Translations under genes and position numbers: made by a program | Assembly: GCA_964576255.1 (NCBI GenBank) | Contig: CAZNUK010000005.1 | Coordinates: 1 to 57,257, forward strand | Origin: Eshraghiella sp964576255 | Lineage (GTDB): Bacteria; Bacillota; Clostridia; Lachnospirales; Lachnospiraceae | DNA: 57,257 nucleotides | Direction: 5' to 3' | The notes under the pieces: generated by a model | Database searches by the model: none | Told to the model about the DNA's origin: nothing | The model's input: the letters and a program-made list of their open reading frames with translations, nothing else | Shown: piece by piece, positions 44,138 to 52,651 of the stretch | Layout of the letters: every line of letters starts with the position of its first letter | Position numbering within the stretch: position 1 is the stretch's first letter

Positions 44138-46017
44138 TTAAGATTAATAATGGTAATGAGCTTAACGAGATTCGTGACCAGGTAAGCGAATGCATTGCTA
44201 ACAGCAAATGCAGAATCCTCATCTGTGCCGGAACCGGATGCCTTGCAGGTGGTTCAGGGGCTATATATGAGAAGATGTGCGAGCTTATTGGAGATAATCC
44301 TAAGGTTGAGGTGCATTTTGGACCGGAAATTGCCCACGGGGATGGCCCGATGGAGGTCAAAAAGAGTGGCTGTCACGGATTCTGTGAAATGGGACCACTT
44401 ATGAGAATTGAGCCTTTGGGAATCTTGTATACCAAGGTTAAGTTAGAGGATTGTGAAGAGATTTTTAATAAAACCATTCTTAATGGTGAGATTATACACA
44501 GACTTGTATACTCTCAGGATGGTGTGGAATATCAGAAGCAGGAGGAGATTCCTTTTTACAAAAAACAGACTCGTCTTGTTCTTGAGAACTGCGGACATAT
44601 TGATGCAGAGCACATTGATGAGGCAATTGCAAGGGACGGATATCAGGCATTGTCCAAGGTGCTTAATGAGATGACTCCTGATGAGGTTGTGGAGGTTATT
44701 TATGATTCCAATCTTCGAGGAAGAGGAGGTGGAGGCTTTGCGACCGGCTACAAGTGGAAGCAGGTTGCCAGACAGAAGGAGACCATAAGATATGTAGTAT
44801 GTAATGGTGACGAGGGTGACCCGGGGGCATTTATGGACCGTAGTATTATGGAGGGTGACCCACATAAGATGATAGAGGGTATGGCGATTGCCGCTTATGC
44901 AGTTGGCGCTGAGGAAGGATATATCTATGTTCGTGCAGAGTATCCTCTTGCCATTAGCAGACTTAGAAAAGCAATAAAGGATGCAACAGAGTGCGGTCTT
45001 TTAGGTGATAATATTATGGGAAGCGGCTTTTCTTTTAAGCTTCACATTAATAGGGGTGCAGGTGCCTTCGTATGTGGAGAGGGAAGTGCTCTTACTGCGT
45101 CTATTGAGGGTAATCGTGGTATGCCTAGAGTTAAACCACCAAGAACTGTTGAACAGGGACTTTTTGAAAAGCCTACAGTCCTTAATAACGTGGAGACCTA
45201 TGCCAATGTACCGATGATTATTATGAGGGGTGCTGACTGGTATAAATCAATCGGACCGGAGAAAAGCCCGGGAACCAAGGCTTTTGCTCTTACCGGAAGT
45301 GTTAAGAATACAGGACTTATTGAAGTTCCTATGGGTACCACACTTCGTGAGGTTATTTACGATATCGGTGGCGGAATCAAGGGAGACGGAGAATTTAAGG
45401 CAGTTCAGATTGGAGGACCTTCAGGTGGATGTCTTATTACACCACATCTGGATGTCAGTCTTGATTTTGATTCCCTTAAGAAAATGGGAGCGATGATTGG
45501 CTCTGGCGGTCTGGTAGTAATGGATAATAACACCTGCATGGTGGAGGTTGCCAGATTCTTTATGAATTTTACCCAGAATGAGAGCTGTGGCAAATGCGTT
45601 CCTTGTAGAGAGGGAACCAAGCGAATGCTTGAGATTCTGGAGAAAATAGTAGCGGGCAAGGGTGAGCTTAGCGACCTTGATATGCTTATTGAGCTTGGTG
45701 AGACCATAAGTGAAACTGCTCTTTGCGGACTTGGCAAAAGTGCTGCACTGCCGGTTCTTAGTACCTTAAGACTTTTCAGAGATGAATATGTTGAACATGT
45801 AGTGGACAAAAAATGTGTATCCCACACCTGCCAAGCTATGAAAAATTACGTAATTGACCCTGAATTATGTAAGGGCTGTTCAAAATGTGCCCGCAATTGT
45901 CCGGTTAATGCTATATCCGGTGAGATTAAGAATCCATTTGTAATTGACCCTGCAGTATGTATTAAATGTGGCGCGTGCCAGAGTAACTGTCCATTTGGGG
46001 CAATTAAAGTAGAATAG
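44134..46017 (+). CDS. hydB: NuoF-like flavin/NADH-binding subunit of the [FeFe]-hydrogenase
   Basis: 627 aa. In order: an N-terminal thioredoxin-like [2Fe-2S] domain (residues about 20-110; CAGTGCLAGGSG, CHGFCEMGP), the FMN/NADH domain (LRGRGGGGFATGYKW; GDEGDPGAFMDRSIMEGDPH), the [4Fe-4S] motif ESCGKCVPCREGTKRM, and two C-terminal [4Fe-4S] ferredoxin clusters (CKGCSKCARNCPVNAI; CIKCGACQSNCPFGAI). This is the HydB/HndC architecture. It oxidises or reduces NAD(H) and splits electrons with ferredoxin in bifurcating enzymes. A separate HndB gene is absent, as in three-subunit HydABC. Confidence 0.95.
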   Translation: MIKINNGNELNEIRDQVSECIANSKCRILICAGTGCLAGGSGAIYEKMCELIGDNPKVEVHFGPEIAHGDGPMEVKKSGCHGFCEMGPLMRIEPLGILYTKVKLEDCEEIFNKTILNGEIIHRLVYSQDGVEYQKQEEIPFYKKQTRLVLENCGHIDAEHIDEAIARDGYQALSKVLNEMTPDEVVEVIYDSNLRGRGGGGFATGYKWKQVARQKETIRYVVCNGDEGDPGAFMDRSIMEGDPHKMIEGMAIAAYAVGAEEGYIYVRAEYPLAISRLRKAIKDATECGLLGDNIMGSGFSFKLHINRGAGAFVCGEGSALTASIEGNRGMPRVKPPRTVEQGLFEKPTVLNNVETYANVPMIIMRGADWYKSIGPEKSPGTKAFALTGSVKNTGLIEVPMGTTLREVIYDIGGGIKGDGEFKAVQIGGPSGGCLITPHLDVSLDFDSLKKMGAMIGSGGLVVMDNNTCMVEVARFFMNFTQNESCGKCVPCREGTKRMLEILEKIVAGKGELSDLDMLIELGETISETALCGLGKSAALPVLSTLRLFRDEYVEHVVDKKCVSHTCQAMKNYVIDPELCKGCSKCARNCPVNAISGEIKNPFVIDPAVCIKCGACQSNCPFGAIKVE

Positions 46018-46027
46018 GAGGCTTTCA

Positions 46028-47719
46028 ATGAAATACATAACAATTAACAATAGAAAAGTTCCTTTTGAGGACGAAAAAAACCTCCTTTCAGTTATCAGAA
46101 AGGCAGGAATTGACCTTCCGACCTTTTGTTATCATTCGGAATTATCTACCTATGGTGCCTGCAGAATGTGTGTTGTAGAGGATGACAGAGGACGAATTAT
46201 GGCATCCTGTTCAGAGGTTCCAAGGGATGGAATGGTTATTTATACTAATACTCCTAAGCTTCAGCACCACAGAAAGCTTATCTTAGAGCTGTTGCTGGCA
46301 TCCCATTGCAGAGATTGTACAACCTGTAGAAGTAATGGCGTATGTACTCTTCAGAAGCTTGCAAGACAGCTTGGTGTGGATACAGTTCGTTTTGAGTTCA
46401 ATAAGGAAAAACATCCGGTGGATTATTCATCCAACTGTGTTGTAATCGACCCTAATAAATGTATTCTTTGTGGTGACTGCGTTCGTACCTGCGAGGAGTT
46501 ACAGGGAGTTGGTGTTCTGAATTTTGCTTTCAGAGGCTCCAATATGCGAGTAATGCCTGCATTTAACAAGCCAATGTCTGAGACAGATTGTGTAGGTTGC
46601 GGACAGTGTCGTGTGGCATGTCCTACAGGTGCCATAACCATTAAGTCCAATGTACATGCAGTATGGGATGTTCTTCATGATAAGGCCAAGAGAGTAATTG
46701 TTCAGATTGCACCTGCAGTGCGTGTGGCAATTGGAGACAGATTTGGAATTCCTAAGGGAGAAAATTCTCTTGGAAGGCTGGTGGCAGCTCTTAGAAGAAT
46801 GGGCTTTGATGAGATTTATGACACTAATCTTGCGGCGGATTTAACTGTTATGGAAGAGTCCAAAGAATTTATAGAGAGACTTGAATCGGGAGAAAAGCTT
46901 CCACTTCTTACATCCTGCTGTCCTGCATGGGTAAAATTCTGTGAGAAGAAGCACCCTGAATTCAGAGATAATATTTCTACCTGTCGTTCACCACAGCAGA
47001 TGTTTGGTGCGCTGGTTAAGGAGGATGCAAGAATGCACCCTGAGGATACCAGAGAGACAGTGGTAGTATCAATTATGCCGTGTACAGCCAAGAAGGATGA
47101 AATTGTAAGACCTGAGCATTTTACTGATGGAGTGCAGGATGTGGATTACGTTCTTACTACTACAGAGGTTACCAGAATGATTCAGGAAGCAGGAATTGAT
47201 TTGGCACTTATGCCTTCGGAGGCTCTTGATATGCCATTTGGTCTTGCTTCCGGCGCAGCAGCTATTTTTGGCGTAAGCGGTGGTGTTACAGAGGCTGTAG
47301 TAAGAAGACTTGTTAATAGTAACCGTATTGATGATTTGGAAGAAATCAGCTTTATGGGAATGAGAGGCATGGAAGGTGTGAAGGAGACTACCGTAACTCT
47401 TAATGGTAGAGAAATCAAAATTGCCATTGTCAGTGGTCTCAAGAATGCTTCCGACCTTCTTGATAAAATCAAAGCCGGAGAAGCTCAATATGATTTTATT
47501 GAGGTTATGGCTTGTAGAAGAGGTTGTATTGCCGGTGGCGGTCAGCCTGTACCGATTGGTAACAGAACCAGAAATGCCAGATTTGAAGGAATGTATACAA
47601 TTGATAAGCAGTCTCAGATTAAGCTTTCTAATGAGAATCCAATGGTATTAAGCCTGTACGAAGGAGTTCTTAAGGGTAAGGAGCATAAGCTGTTGCATAA
47701 TTGTAGAGGAGAGCATTAA
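46028..47719 (+). CDS. hydA: [FeFe]-hydrogenase catalytic subunit
   Basis: 563-aa H2-forming or H2-using subunit. The N-terminal [2Fe-2S] domain has Cys34, Cys45, Cys48 and Cys61; a His-Cys3 cluster lies at HHRKLILELLLASHCRDCTTC; two [4Fe-4S] clusters are at CILCGDCVRTC and CVGCGQCRVACP. H-cluster signatures: L1 TSCCPAWVKFCEKKHPE (about residues 295-311), L2 MPCTAKKDE, L3 MACRRGCIAGGGQP. Cys-Arg-Arg in L3 is a variation on the MACPGGC form. With HydB and HydC it would reoxidise NADH and ferredoxin in fermentation. Last gene of the operon; maturases HydE, HydF and HydG are not in the window. Confidence 0.96.
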   Translation: MKYITINNRKVPFEDEKNLLSVIRKAGIDLPTFCYHSELSTYGACRMCVVEDDRGRIMASCSEVPRDGMVIYTNTPKLQHHRKLILELLLASHCRDCTTCRSNGVCTLQKLARQLGVDTVRFEFNKEKHPVDYSSNCVVIDPNKCILCGDCVRTCEELQGVGVLNFAFRGSNMRVMPAFNKPMSETDCVGCGQCRVACPTGAITIKSNVHAVWDVLHDKAKRVIVQIAPAVRVAIGDRFGIPKGENSLGRLVAALRRMGFDEIYDTNLAADLTVMEESKEFIERLESGEKLPLLTSCCPAWVKFCEKKHPEFRDNISTCRSPQQMFGALVKEDARMHPEDTRETVVVSIMPCTAKKDEIVRPEHFTDGVQDVDYVLTTTEVTRMIQEAGIDLALMPSEALDMPFGLASGAAAIFGVSGGVTEAVVRRLVNSNRIDDLEEISFMGMRGMEGVKETTVTLNGREIKIAIVSGLKNASDLLDKIKAGEAQYDFIEVMACRRGCIAGGGQPVPIGNRTRNARFEGMYTIDKQSQIKLSNENPMVLSLYEGVLKGKEHKLLHNCRGEH

Positions 47720-47722
47720 AAT

Positions 47723-47772
47723 ATGTCCGCAGTGTAAGAAAGCACGTTGAAACTTTCTTACACTGCGGACAT
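47723..47772. terminator. Perfect 20-bp hairpin after hydA
   Basis: The arms 47723-47742 and 47753-47772 are perfectly complementary over 20 bases (beginning ATGTCCGCAG), with a 10-nt loop (CACGTTGAAA). It begins 3 nt after the hydA stop. There is no clean T-run on the plus strand, so it could be a terminator or a transcript-stabilising hairpin. Confidence 0.7.
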
Positions 47773-47857
47773 TTAGATTGTTCAACTATTTTTAGTGATA
47801 GGTTACGTGGGATTGAGCATACTCAGCCAACCCACCTCCCCCTTCGCTGTGCGAATT

Positions 47858-48022
47858 GGACCTATTTGAAGCAAGTAAAGCTATAGAGACCGAAGAAAGT
47901 CTCTATAGAGGTTTTTCTTCTTTTCAGGTCCGGTTTTCAAAACCGAAAGTCTCTATAGCTTTATCTTGGAGCTATAGAGACTTTTCTAGGTATCTATACG
48001 AAAAAAATATTCAAACAGGTCC
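47858..48022. other. Cruciform-like non-coding element with nested inverted repeats
   Basis: The outer stem GGACCTATTTGAA (47858-47870) pairs with TTCAAACAGGTCC (48010-48022) with one mismatch. Inside are three hairpins: CTATAGAGAC/GTCTCTATAG (47881-47908), CGGTTTT/AAAACCG (about 47931-47945), and a perfect 15-bp stem AAAGTCTCTATAGCT / AGCTATAGAGACTTT (47946-47984). The 10-mer CTATAGAGAC occurs four times in alternating orientation. A smaller hairpin (GTGGG...CCCAC, 47807-47835) lies just upstream. No gene is credible here. It may be a structured RNA or a small mobile repeat. Confidence 0.6.
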
Positions 48023-48082
48023 AGTTGTGTACAACACATTCTGTAAACAGGTATTTTTTGCCAAATAGTTGCGGAACATAGT

Positions 48083-48901
48083 CTATACATCTAATTTAAA
48101 AATTCTAACCGCATTCCTATACATCAAATCCTTATATTCGTCCTCGGAAATCTGTGTAGGAAGCACGTTAAAATATTCCTGATAAAGTGATATTTCACCC
48201 TTGCCATTATTTTCGTAGGTATCCAATCCATCAATTGGAGCGTCGGAGCCAAAAAGCATCTTCTTGCTGCCATATCGTCTGATTGCTTCTATAGTAGTAG
48301 AAGTAGGCACCCAGGCAGTGTCTCCATAAAGATTATCCGCCTTACCAAGAAGGTCAAGGGCAAGACTGTTATCCGAACCAAGTCCCATATGCACCATTAC
48401 AAAATTAATGTCAGGGAACATACATGCTGCTTCATAGAGATGAATTGGTGTATCATACTCAGAGGTTCCTGTGTGGGATACAACAGTAAGACCATAGCGG
48501 TTAGCAAGCTCCAGATAAGGAAGACACTTAGGGTCAGTTGGACTTGTCTTGGAATGATATGGATGAAGCTTAATGGCTTTAATTATATCAAGATTATCCT
48601 TAATCAGATTCTCAAATTCTTCCGTTATTACTTCCCCATATGGTTTAACCCATACGGCTACATATACCTTGCCGGGAAATCTTCTAGCAAAATCCAAAAC
48701 TCTTTTTAGTGAACTTACCTGATCTCTCTGATATTCCATAGGAATAATATTAAATTGATGGTCAGCCTCAGCACAATCTGCGTTAGATACAAGAATTGTG
48801 TCAATGTTATTATACTTGGAAAGCATTCCTTCTAATACTGGTTCAGACATGTTAAATCCAAGGGAATCTCCTCCTAAATGAACGTGAGTATCGATAATCA
48901 T
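48083..48901 (-). CDS. Amidohydrolase-family (TIM-barrel) metal-dependent hydrolase
   Basis: 272 aa of the amidohydrolase 2 family. Metal ligand motif DTHVHLG (His6, His8) at the N-terminus, then AIKLHPYHS, VVSHTGTSEYDTP, FVMVHMGLGSDN and the catalytic Asp in LFGSDAPIDG. It is likely a hydrolase or decarboxylase on a small carboxylate or cyclic substrate, which cannot be specified. The start ATG at 48901 follows GGAGG on the minus strand. It is a lone gene, divergent from the PP-loop gene. Confidence 0.88.
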   Translation of the reverse strand: MIIDTHVHLGGDSLGFNMSEPVLEGMLSKYNNIDTILVSNADCAEADHQFNIIPMEYQRDQVSSLKRVLDFARRFPGKVYVAVWVKPYGEVITEEFENLIKDNLDIIKAIKLHPYHSKTSPTDPKCLPYLELANRYGLTVVSHTGTSEYDTPIHLYEAACMFPDINFVMVHMGLGSDNSLALDLLGKADNLYGDTAWVPTSTTIEAIRRYGSKKMLFGSDAPIDGLDTYENNGKGEISLYQEYFNVLPTQISEDEYKDLMYRNAVRIFKLDV

Positions 48902-48967
48902 AGCAAAACCTCCTCTAAAACTATATTTATTTTAAGGCTTAATATAAATTAAAGCAAGAGATATAAT

Positions 48968-48997
48968 TTGACAATTTTATAAACATAAAGTTATTAT
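48968..48997 (+). promoter_or_regulatory. Promoter of the TtcA-like gene
   Basis: A consensus TTGACA (48968-48973) and TATTAT (48992-48997) are 18 nt apart, 18 nt before the start codon. Confidence 0.6.
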
Positions 48998-49015
48998 CAT
49001 ACAAGAGGTGAGCCT

Positions 49016-49777
49016 ATGCAAAATATTAAAGAAGTGTTCAATGAAACAATTTATCTACCATTCATAAAGGCAATTGAAAAATATTGTCTTATTAATAATG
49101 GGGATAGAATCGCTGTATGCATTTCCGGTGGCAAGGATTCTATGCTTATGGCAAAGCTTTTTATGGAATATCAGAAGGAAAGTAATATTGGCTTTCAGGT
49201 TAAATTTCTTGTAATGGACCCTGGCTACAATGAAGTCAACCGTAGACAGAATGAACATAATATTAAGCTTCTTGATATTCCGGCTGATATTTTTGAATCG
49301 GATATTTTTGATGCGGTAGCAGATGTGGACAAGTCCCCTTGTTATCTGTGTGCAAGAATGCGTAGAGGGTGCTTGTATGGAAAGGCCAAAGAGCTTGGCT
49401 GTAATAAAATTGCCCTTGGACACCATTATGATGATGTAATTGAAACAATTCTTATGAGTATGATTTACGGGGCGCAGATACAGACTATGATGCCTAAGCT
49501 TCACAGCACTAATTTTGAAGGTATGGAGCTTATTCGCCCACTGTATTTTATTCGTGAAGAGGCGATTTTGAAATGGCGGGATTATAATAATTTGGAATTT
49601 ATTCAGTGCGCCTGCCGTTTTACGGAGGTTAATGAAAATAATAAGGAAAACACCTCCAAAAGAAAGGAAATAAAAGAAATCATTCAAGACCTTAAAAAGT
49701 ATAATTCTGTTATTGAGGAGAATATATTTAATAGTGTAGATAATATTTGGATTGACGGTATTATTTCAAAAAAATAA
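49016..49777 (+). CDS. TtcA/TilS-like PP-loop ATPase, probable tRNA thiolation enzyme
   Basis: 253 aa. The ATP-pyrophosphatase loop is SGGKDS (residues 37-42). Cys109 and Cys112 (PCYLC) and the CAC pair at 198-200 match the Fe-S/persulphide arrangement of the TtcA group; GHHYDDVIET is also typical. TtcA thiolates cytidine 32 of certain tRNAs. Lachnospiraceae carry several TtcA-like paralogues, so the exact substrate is uncertain. ATG 49016 follows AGAGGTGAG. A DtxR-like site and feoA follow 75 nt after the gene. Confidence 0.85.
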   Translation: MQNIKEVFNETIYLPFIKAIEKYCLINNGDRIAVCISGGKDSMLMAKLFMEYQKESNIGFQVKFLVMDPGYNEVNRRQNEHNIKLLDIPADIFESDIFDAVADVDKSPCYLCARMRRGCLYGKAKELGCNKIALGHHYDDVIETILMSMIYGAQIQTMMPKLHSTNFEGMELIRPLYFIREEAILKWRDYNNLEFIQCACRFTEVNENNKENTSKRKEIKEIIQDLKKYNSVIEENIFNSVDNIWIDGIISKK

Positions 49778-49785
49778 AAAAGTTA

Positions 49786-49820
49786 TTGACAACTAATATT
49801 AGTTAGACTATACTAACTAA
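49786..49820 (+). promoter_or_regulatory. feoA promoter with DtxR/IdeR-like operator
   Basis: TTGACA (49786-49791) and TATACT (49809-49814) are 17 nt apart. The inverted repeat TTAGTTAG-N6-CTAACTAA (49799-49820) covers the -10 box. Its shape resembles the iron-dependent DtxR/IdeR box (TTAGGTTAG...CTAACCTAA), so iron repression is expected. Confidence 0.8.
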
Positions 49821-49851
49821 TGAAAAATGGAAAAAATATGAAAGGAATACC

Positions 49852-50073
49852 ATGATGACTTTAAGAGAAATTAAGTGCGGTAAAAGCGCAAAGGTTGTAA
49901 AGCTTATGGGAGAAGGTCCGGTTCGAAGAAGAATTATGGATATGGGAATTACAAAAGGTGTGGATATATATGTTAGAAAGGTTGCACCACTTGGAGACCC
50001 TATAGAGCTTACAGTAAGAGGTTACGAATTATCTATAAGAAAAGCAGATGCAGAGATGATTGAAGTAATATAA
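49852..50073 (+). CDS. feoA: Ferrous iron transport protein A
   Basis: 73-aa SH3-like cytosolic protein that assists FeoB. Signature features: MTLREIKCGKSAKVVKLMGEGPVRRRIMDMGITKGVDIYVRKVAPLGDPIELTVRGYELSIRKADAEMIEVI, reading as a complete FeoA domain. Two adjacent ATGs stand at 49852 and 49855, after AAAGGAA. It is followed 63 nt later by feoB, which has its own operator-like site. Confidence 0.95.
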   Translation: MMTLREIKCGKSAKVVKLMGEGPVRRRIMDMGITKGVDIYVRKVAPLGDPIELTVRGYELSIRKADAEMIEVI

Positions 50074-50080
50074 TATTTTT

Positions 50081-50109
50081 TTGCACTACAGTTAGATTAG
50101 ACTAACTAT
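50081..50109 (+). promoter_or_regulatory. Second DtxR/IdeR-like site, before feoB
   Basis: AGTTAG-ATTAGA-CTAACT (50090-50107) repeats the half-site of the feoA operator. It overlaps a possible promoter, TTGCAC (50081-50086) and AACTAT (50104-50109) at 17 nt. feoB may therefore have its own iron-controlled promoter within the operon. Confidence 0.65.
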
Positions 50110-50136
50110 AAAAATGATACATAAGGAGAGAGAAAA

Positions 50137-52527
50137 ATGTCTATTAAAATAGCTATTGCCGGAAATCCCAATAGTGGAAAGACTACTTTGTTCAATGCAT
50201 TAACAGGTTCGAACCAGTTTGTTGGTAACTGGCCTGGTGTAACAGTTGAGAAGAAGGAAGGAAAGATAAAAGGAGAAAAGGATGTAATTCTTACCGATTT
50301 ACCGGGTATTTATTCCCTTTCGCCATATACACCTGAGGAGGTTATCGCCAGAAATTATTTGCTTGATGAAAAACCTGACGCAATAATTAATATTATTGAC
50401 GGAACTAATATAGAAAGAAATCTTTATCTCACAACCCAGATTCTTGAGCTTGGAATACCTGTGGTTATTGCAGTTAATTTGATGGATGCAGTTGAGAAAA
50501 AGGGTGACAAAATAGATTTGGCTCTTTTGGGAGAAGCATTAGGATGTAAGGTCGTTTTTATTTCCGCTCTCAAGGGAACAGGTGTGGATGAGCTTATCAA
50601 TACCACAATTGAAGTTGCCAAAAGTAGTACAAAAAGTGAGCTTTCCTACAAATTCTCTGAATCTGTGGAGACTTCGATTTCACAGACAGAGGAAGTCTTA
50701 GGAAATAAGGTTTCGGATGATCACAGAAGATTTTTTGCCATTAAGCTTTTGGAAAGAGATGAAAAGGTATTAGCATCTCTTGGTAAAGTGGATGGAATTG
50801 ATGAAATAATTAAGTCATTAGAAGAACAGTTTGATGATGATGTGGAAAGTATTATCGCCAATGAAAGATATACATATATCACTTCAGTTCTTCCTAAATT
50901 TGTTAAGAAAAATAAGAAGACCAAGAAAACCATTACAGAGAAAATTGACAGCGTAGTAACTAACAGAGTTGCGGCTCTTCCGATTTTTATTGCAGTAATG
51001 TTTCTTGTGTATTATATCGCAGTAACAACTGTTGGTACATGGGTAACAGATTGGACCAATGATGGTTTGTTTGGCGATGGCTTCCATCTTTTTGGTATTG
51101 GTACATCTGAATTTGAAGATGAGATGAACGCATATGCAGAGGAAAATCTCTTTACTGACGAAATGGTAGCCATTGTTGACTCTGCTGTAGATGCAGGGGT
51201 GACAGGGGCTGAGGATATTCAGGGTGCCATTGAAGAAGGCGATTTTGCCGGATTTGATGAGGCCTATGGAACCTATGGTGATGCGTTAGCTGAAGAAGGT
51301 TATGATATTTCAGAATATTATGAGACAGCTGTTGGTGAAGACGCAGAAGGTGTTCCTGATACAACAGAATATGGAGTATGGGTTCCTGGCATTCCTGTAT
51401 TAGTTGAGAGATTACTTGATGCACTTAATTGTGCAGATTGGCTTAAGAGCCTTGTGCTTGACGGAATTGTAGCCGGTGTTGGCGCCGTACTTGGTTTCGT
51501 ACCACAGATGTTAGTGCTTTTCCTTATGCTGGGATTCTTGGAGTCTTGCGGATATATGGCAAGAGTTGCATTTATTATGGATAGAATTTTCCGCAAGTTT
51601 GGACTCTCAGGAAAGTCATTTATTCCAATGCTTGTAGGCGTTGGTTGTGGTGTGCCGGGTATTATGGCATCCCGTACAATAGAAAATGACAGAGATAGAA
51701 AAATTACTATTATTACAACAACATTTATTCCATGTGGTGCTAAGCTTCCTATTATTGCTTTGGTTGCTTCCGCACTTTTTGGAGGAGCATGGTGGCTCGC
51801 TCCGGTGGCATATTTTATCGGAATCGCAGCAGTAATTGTTTCCGGAATTATCCTTAAAAAGACAAAAATGTTTGCAGGAGACCCTTCACCATTCGTTATG
51901 GAGCTTCCGGAATATCACATGCCAACAGTTGGAAATCTGTTAAGAGGAATGTGGGAGCGTGGTTGGTCCTTTATTAAGAAGGCTGGTACAGTAATCCTCC
52001 TTTCAACAATTGTTATCTGGGCAGGTTCATGTTTTGGTATGATTGATGGAAAATTTGGTTTCAGCCTCGATATGGATATTAATGATTCTGTACTTGGAAT
52101 TATTGGTAATGCAGTTAAGGTTATCTTCAAGCCACTTGGCTTTGATAATGCCCCTGCAGTTATTGCAACCGTAATGGGTCTTGTTGCTAAGGAAGAGGTT
52201 GTAGCAGTACTTGGAATTCTTGATTTTGCAGGAATGACTAAGCTTGCAGCATTTGCCTTTATGATATTTAACCTTCTTTGCGCACCTTGTTTTGCAGCAA
52301 TGGGAGCTATCAAAAGAGAGATGAATAATCCAAAATGGTTCTGGTTTGCAATTGGATATCAGTGTGGATTTGCTTATGTAGTATCCCTTATTGTATATCA
52401 GATAATTGGACTTTTCATTGGAGAAGTTGCTTTCTCAGCCGCAACAGTAGTAGGATTTGTACTTCTTGCTTTAATGCTGTTTATGCTCTTTAGACCACAG
52501 TCAAAGGTTGCTAAGACTGCAAAATAA
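50137..52527 (+). CDS. feoB: Ferrous iron transporter B
   Basis: 796-aa inner-membrane Fe(II) transporter with an N-terminal G domain: G1 GNPNSGKTTLFN (residues 8-19), G3 DLPGIYSL, G4 NLMD. The helical spacer is followed by two gate domains (FLESCGYMARVAFIMDR, GKSFIPMLVGVGCGVPGIMASRT, PCGAKLPIIALV). It is longer than common FeoB. An acidic, soluble stretch of about 110 residues (51040-51400; rich in Glu, Asp, Ala, Gly, Tyr) is inserted after the first transmembrane helix, probably outside the cell. It is in a feoAB operon with iron-type operators; ATG 50137 follows AAGGAGAGAG. Confidence 0.96.
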   Translation: MSIKIAIAGNPNSGKTTLFNALTGSNQFVGNWPGVTVEKKEGKIKGEKDVILTDLPGIYSLSPYTPEEVIARNYLLDEKPDAIINIIDGTNIERNLYLTTQILELGIPVVIAVNLMDAVEKKGDKIDLALLGEALGCKVVFISALKGTGVDELINTTIEVAKSSTKSELSYKFSESVETSISQTEEVLGNKVSDDHRRFFAIKLLERDEKVLASLGKVDGIDEIIKSLEEQFDDDVESIIANERYTYITSVLPKFVKKNKKTKKTITEKIDSVVTNRVAALPIFIAVMFLVYYIAVTTVGTWVTDWTNDGLFGDGFHLFGIGTSEFEDEMNAYAEENLFTDEMVAIVDSAVDAGVTGAEDIQGAIEEGDFAGFDEAYGTYGDALAEEGYDISEYYETAVGEDAEGVPDTTEYGVWVPGIPVLVERLLDALNCADWLKSLVLDGIVAGVGAVLGFVPQMLVLFLMLGFLESCGYMARVAFIMDRIFRKFGLSGKSFIPMLVGVGCGVPGIMASRTIENDRDRKITIITTTFIPCGAKLPIIALVASALFGGAWWLAPVAYFIGIAAVIVSGIILKKTKMFAGDPSPFVMELPEYHMPTVGNLLRGMWERGWSFIKKAGTVILLSTIVIWAGSCFGMIDGKFGFSLDMDINDSVLGIIGNAVKVIFKPLGFDNAPAVIATVMGLVAKEEVVAVLGILDFAGMTKLAAFAFMIFNLLCAPCFAAMGAIKREMNNPKWFWFAIGYQCGFAYVVSLIVYQIIGLFIGEVAFSAATVVGFVLLALMLFMLFRPQSKVAKTAK

Positions 52528-52563
52528 CTAAGCTATCAACTTTATAAATCATATATGTATGCT

Positions 52564-52610
52564 AAAAATTGTCCTTTTGCCGTAATAGTATGGTGAAGGG
52601 GCAATTTTTT
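52564..52610 (+). terminator. Terminator after feoB
   Basis: A long imperfect stem, AAATTGTCCTTTTGCC with GGTGAAGGGGCAATTT (several G-U pairs), loop GTAATAGTAT, ending in TTTTTT. Confidence 0.85.
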
Positions 52611-52611
52611 G

Positions 52612-52620
52612 TGCTATAAT
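52612..52620 (+). promoter_or_regulatory. Extended -10 promoter of the GTPase-nuclease gene
   Basis: TGCTATAAT (52612-52620) directly after the feoB terminator, 32 nt before the start codon. No good -35 box is seen. Confidence 0.5.
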
Positions 52621-52651
52621 ACCCATATTAATTAATTTTGAGGAAAAAGAT

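Noticed and set aside
47856..48068. 70-aa open frame in the nested-palindrome region
   Set aside because: It reads through inverted repeats, has no ribosome-binding site and resembles no protein.
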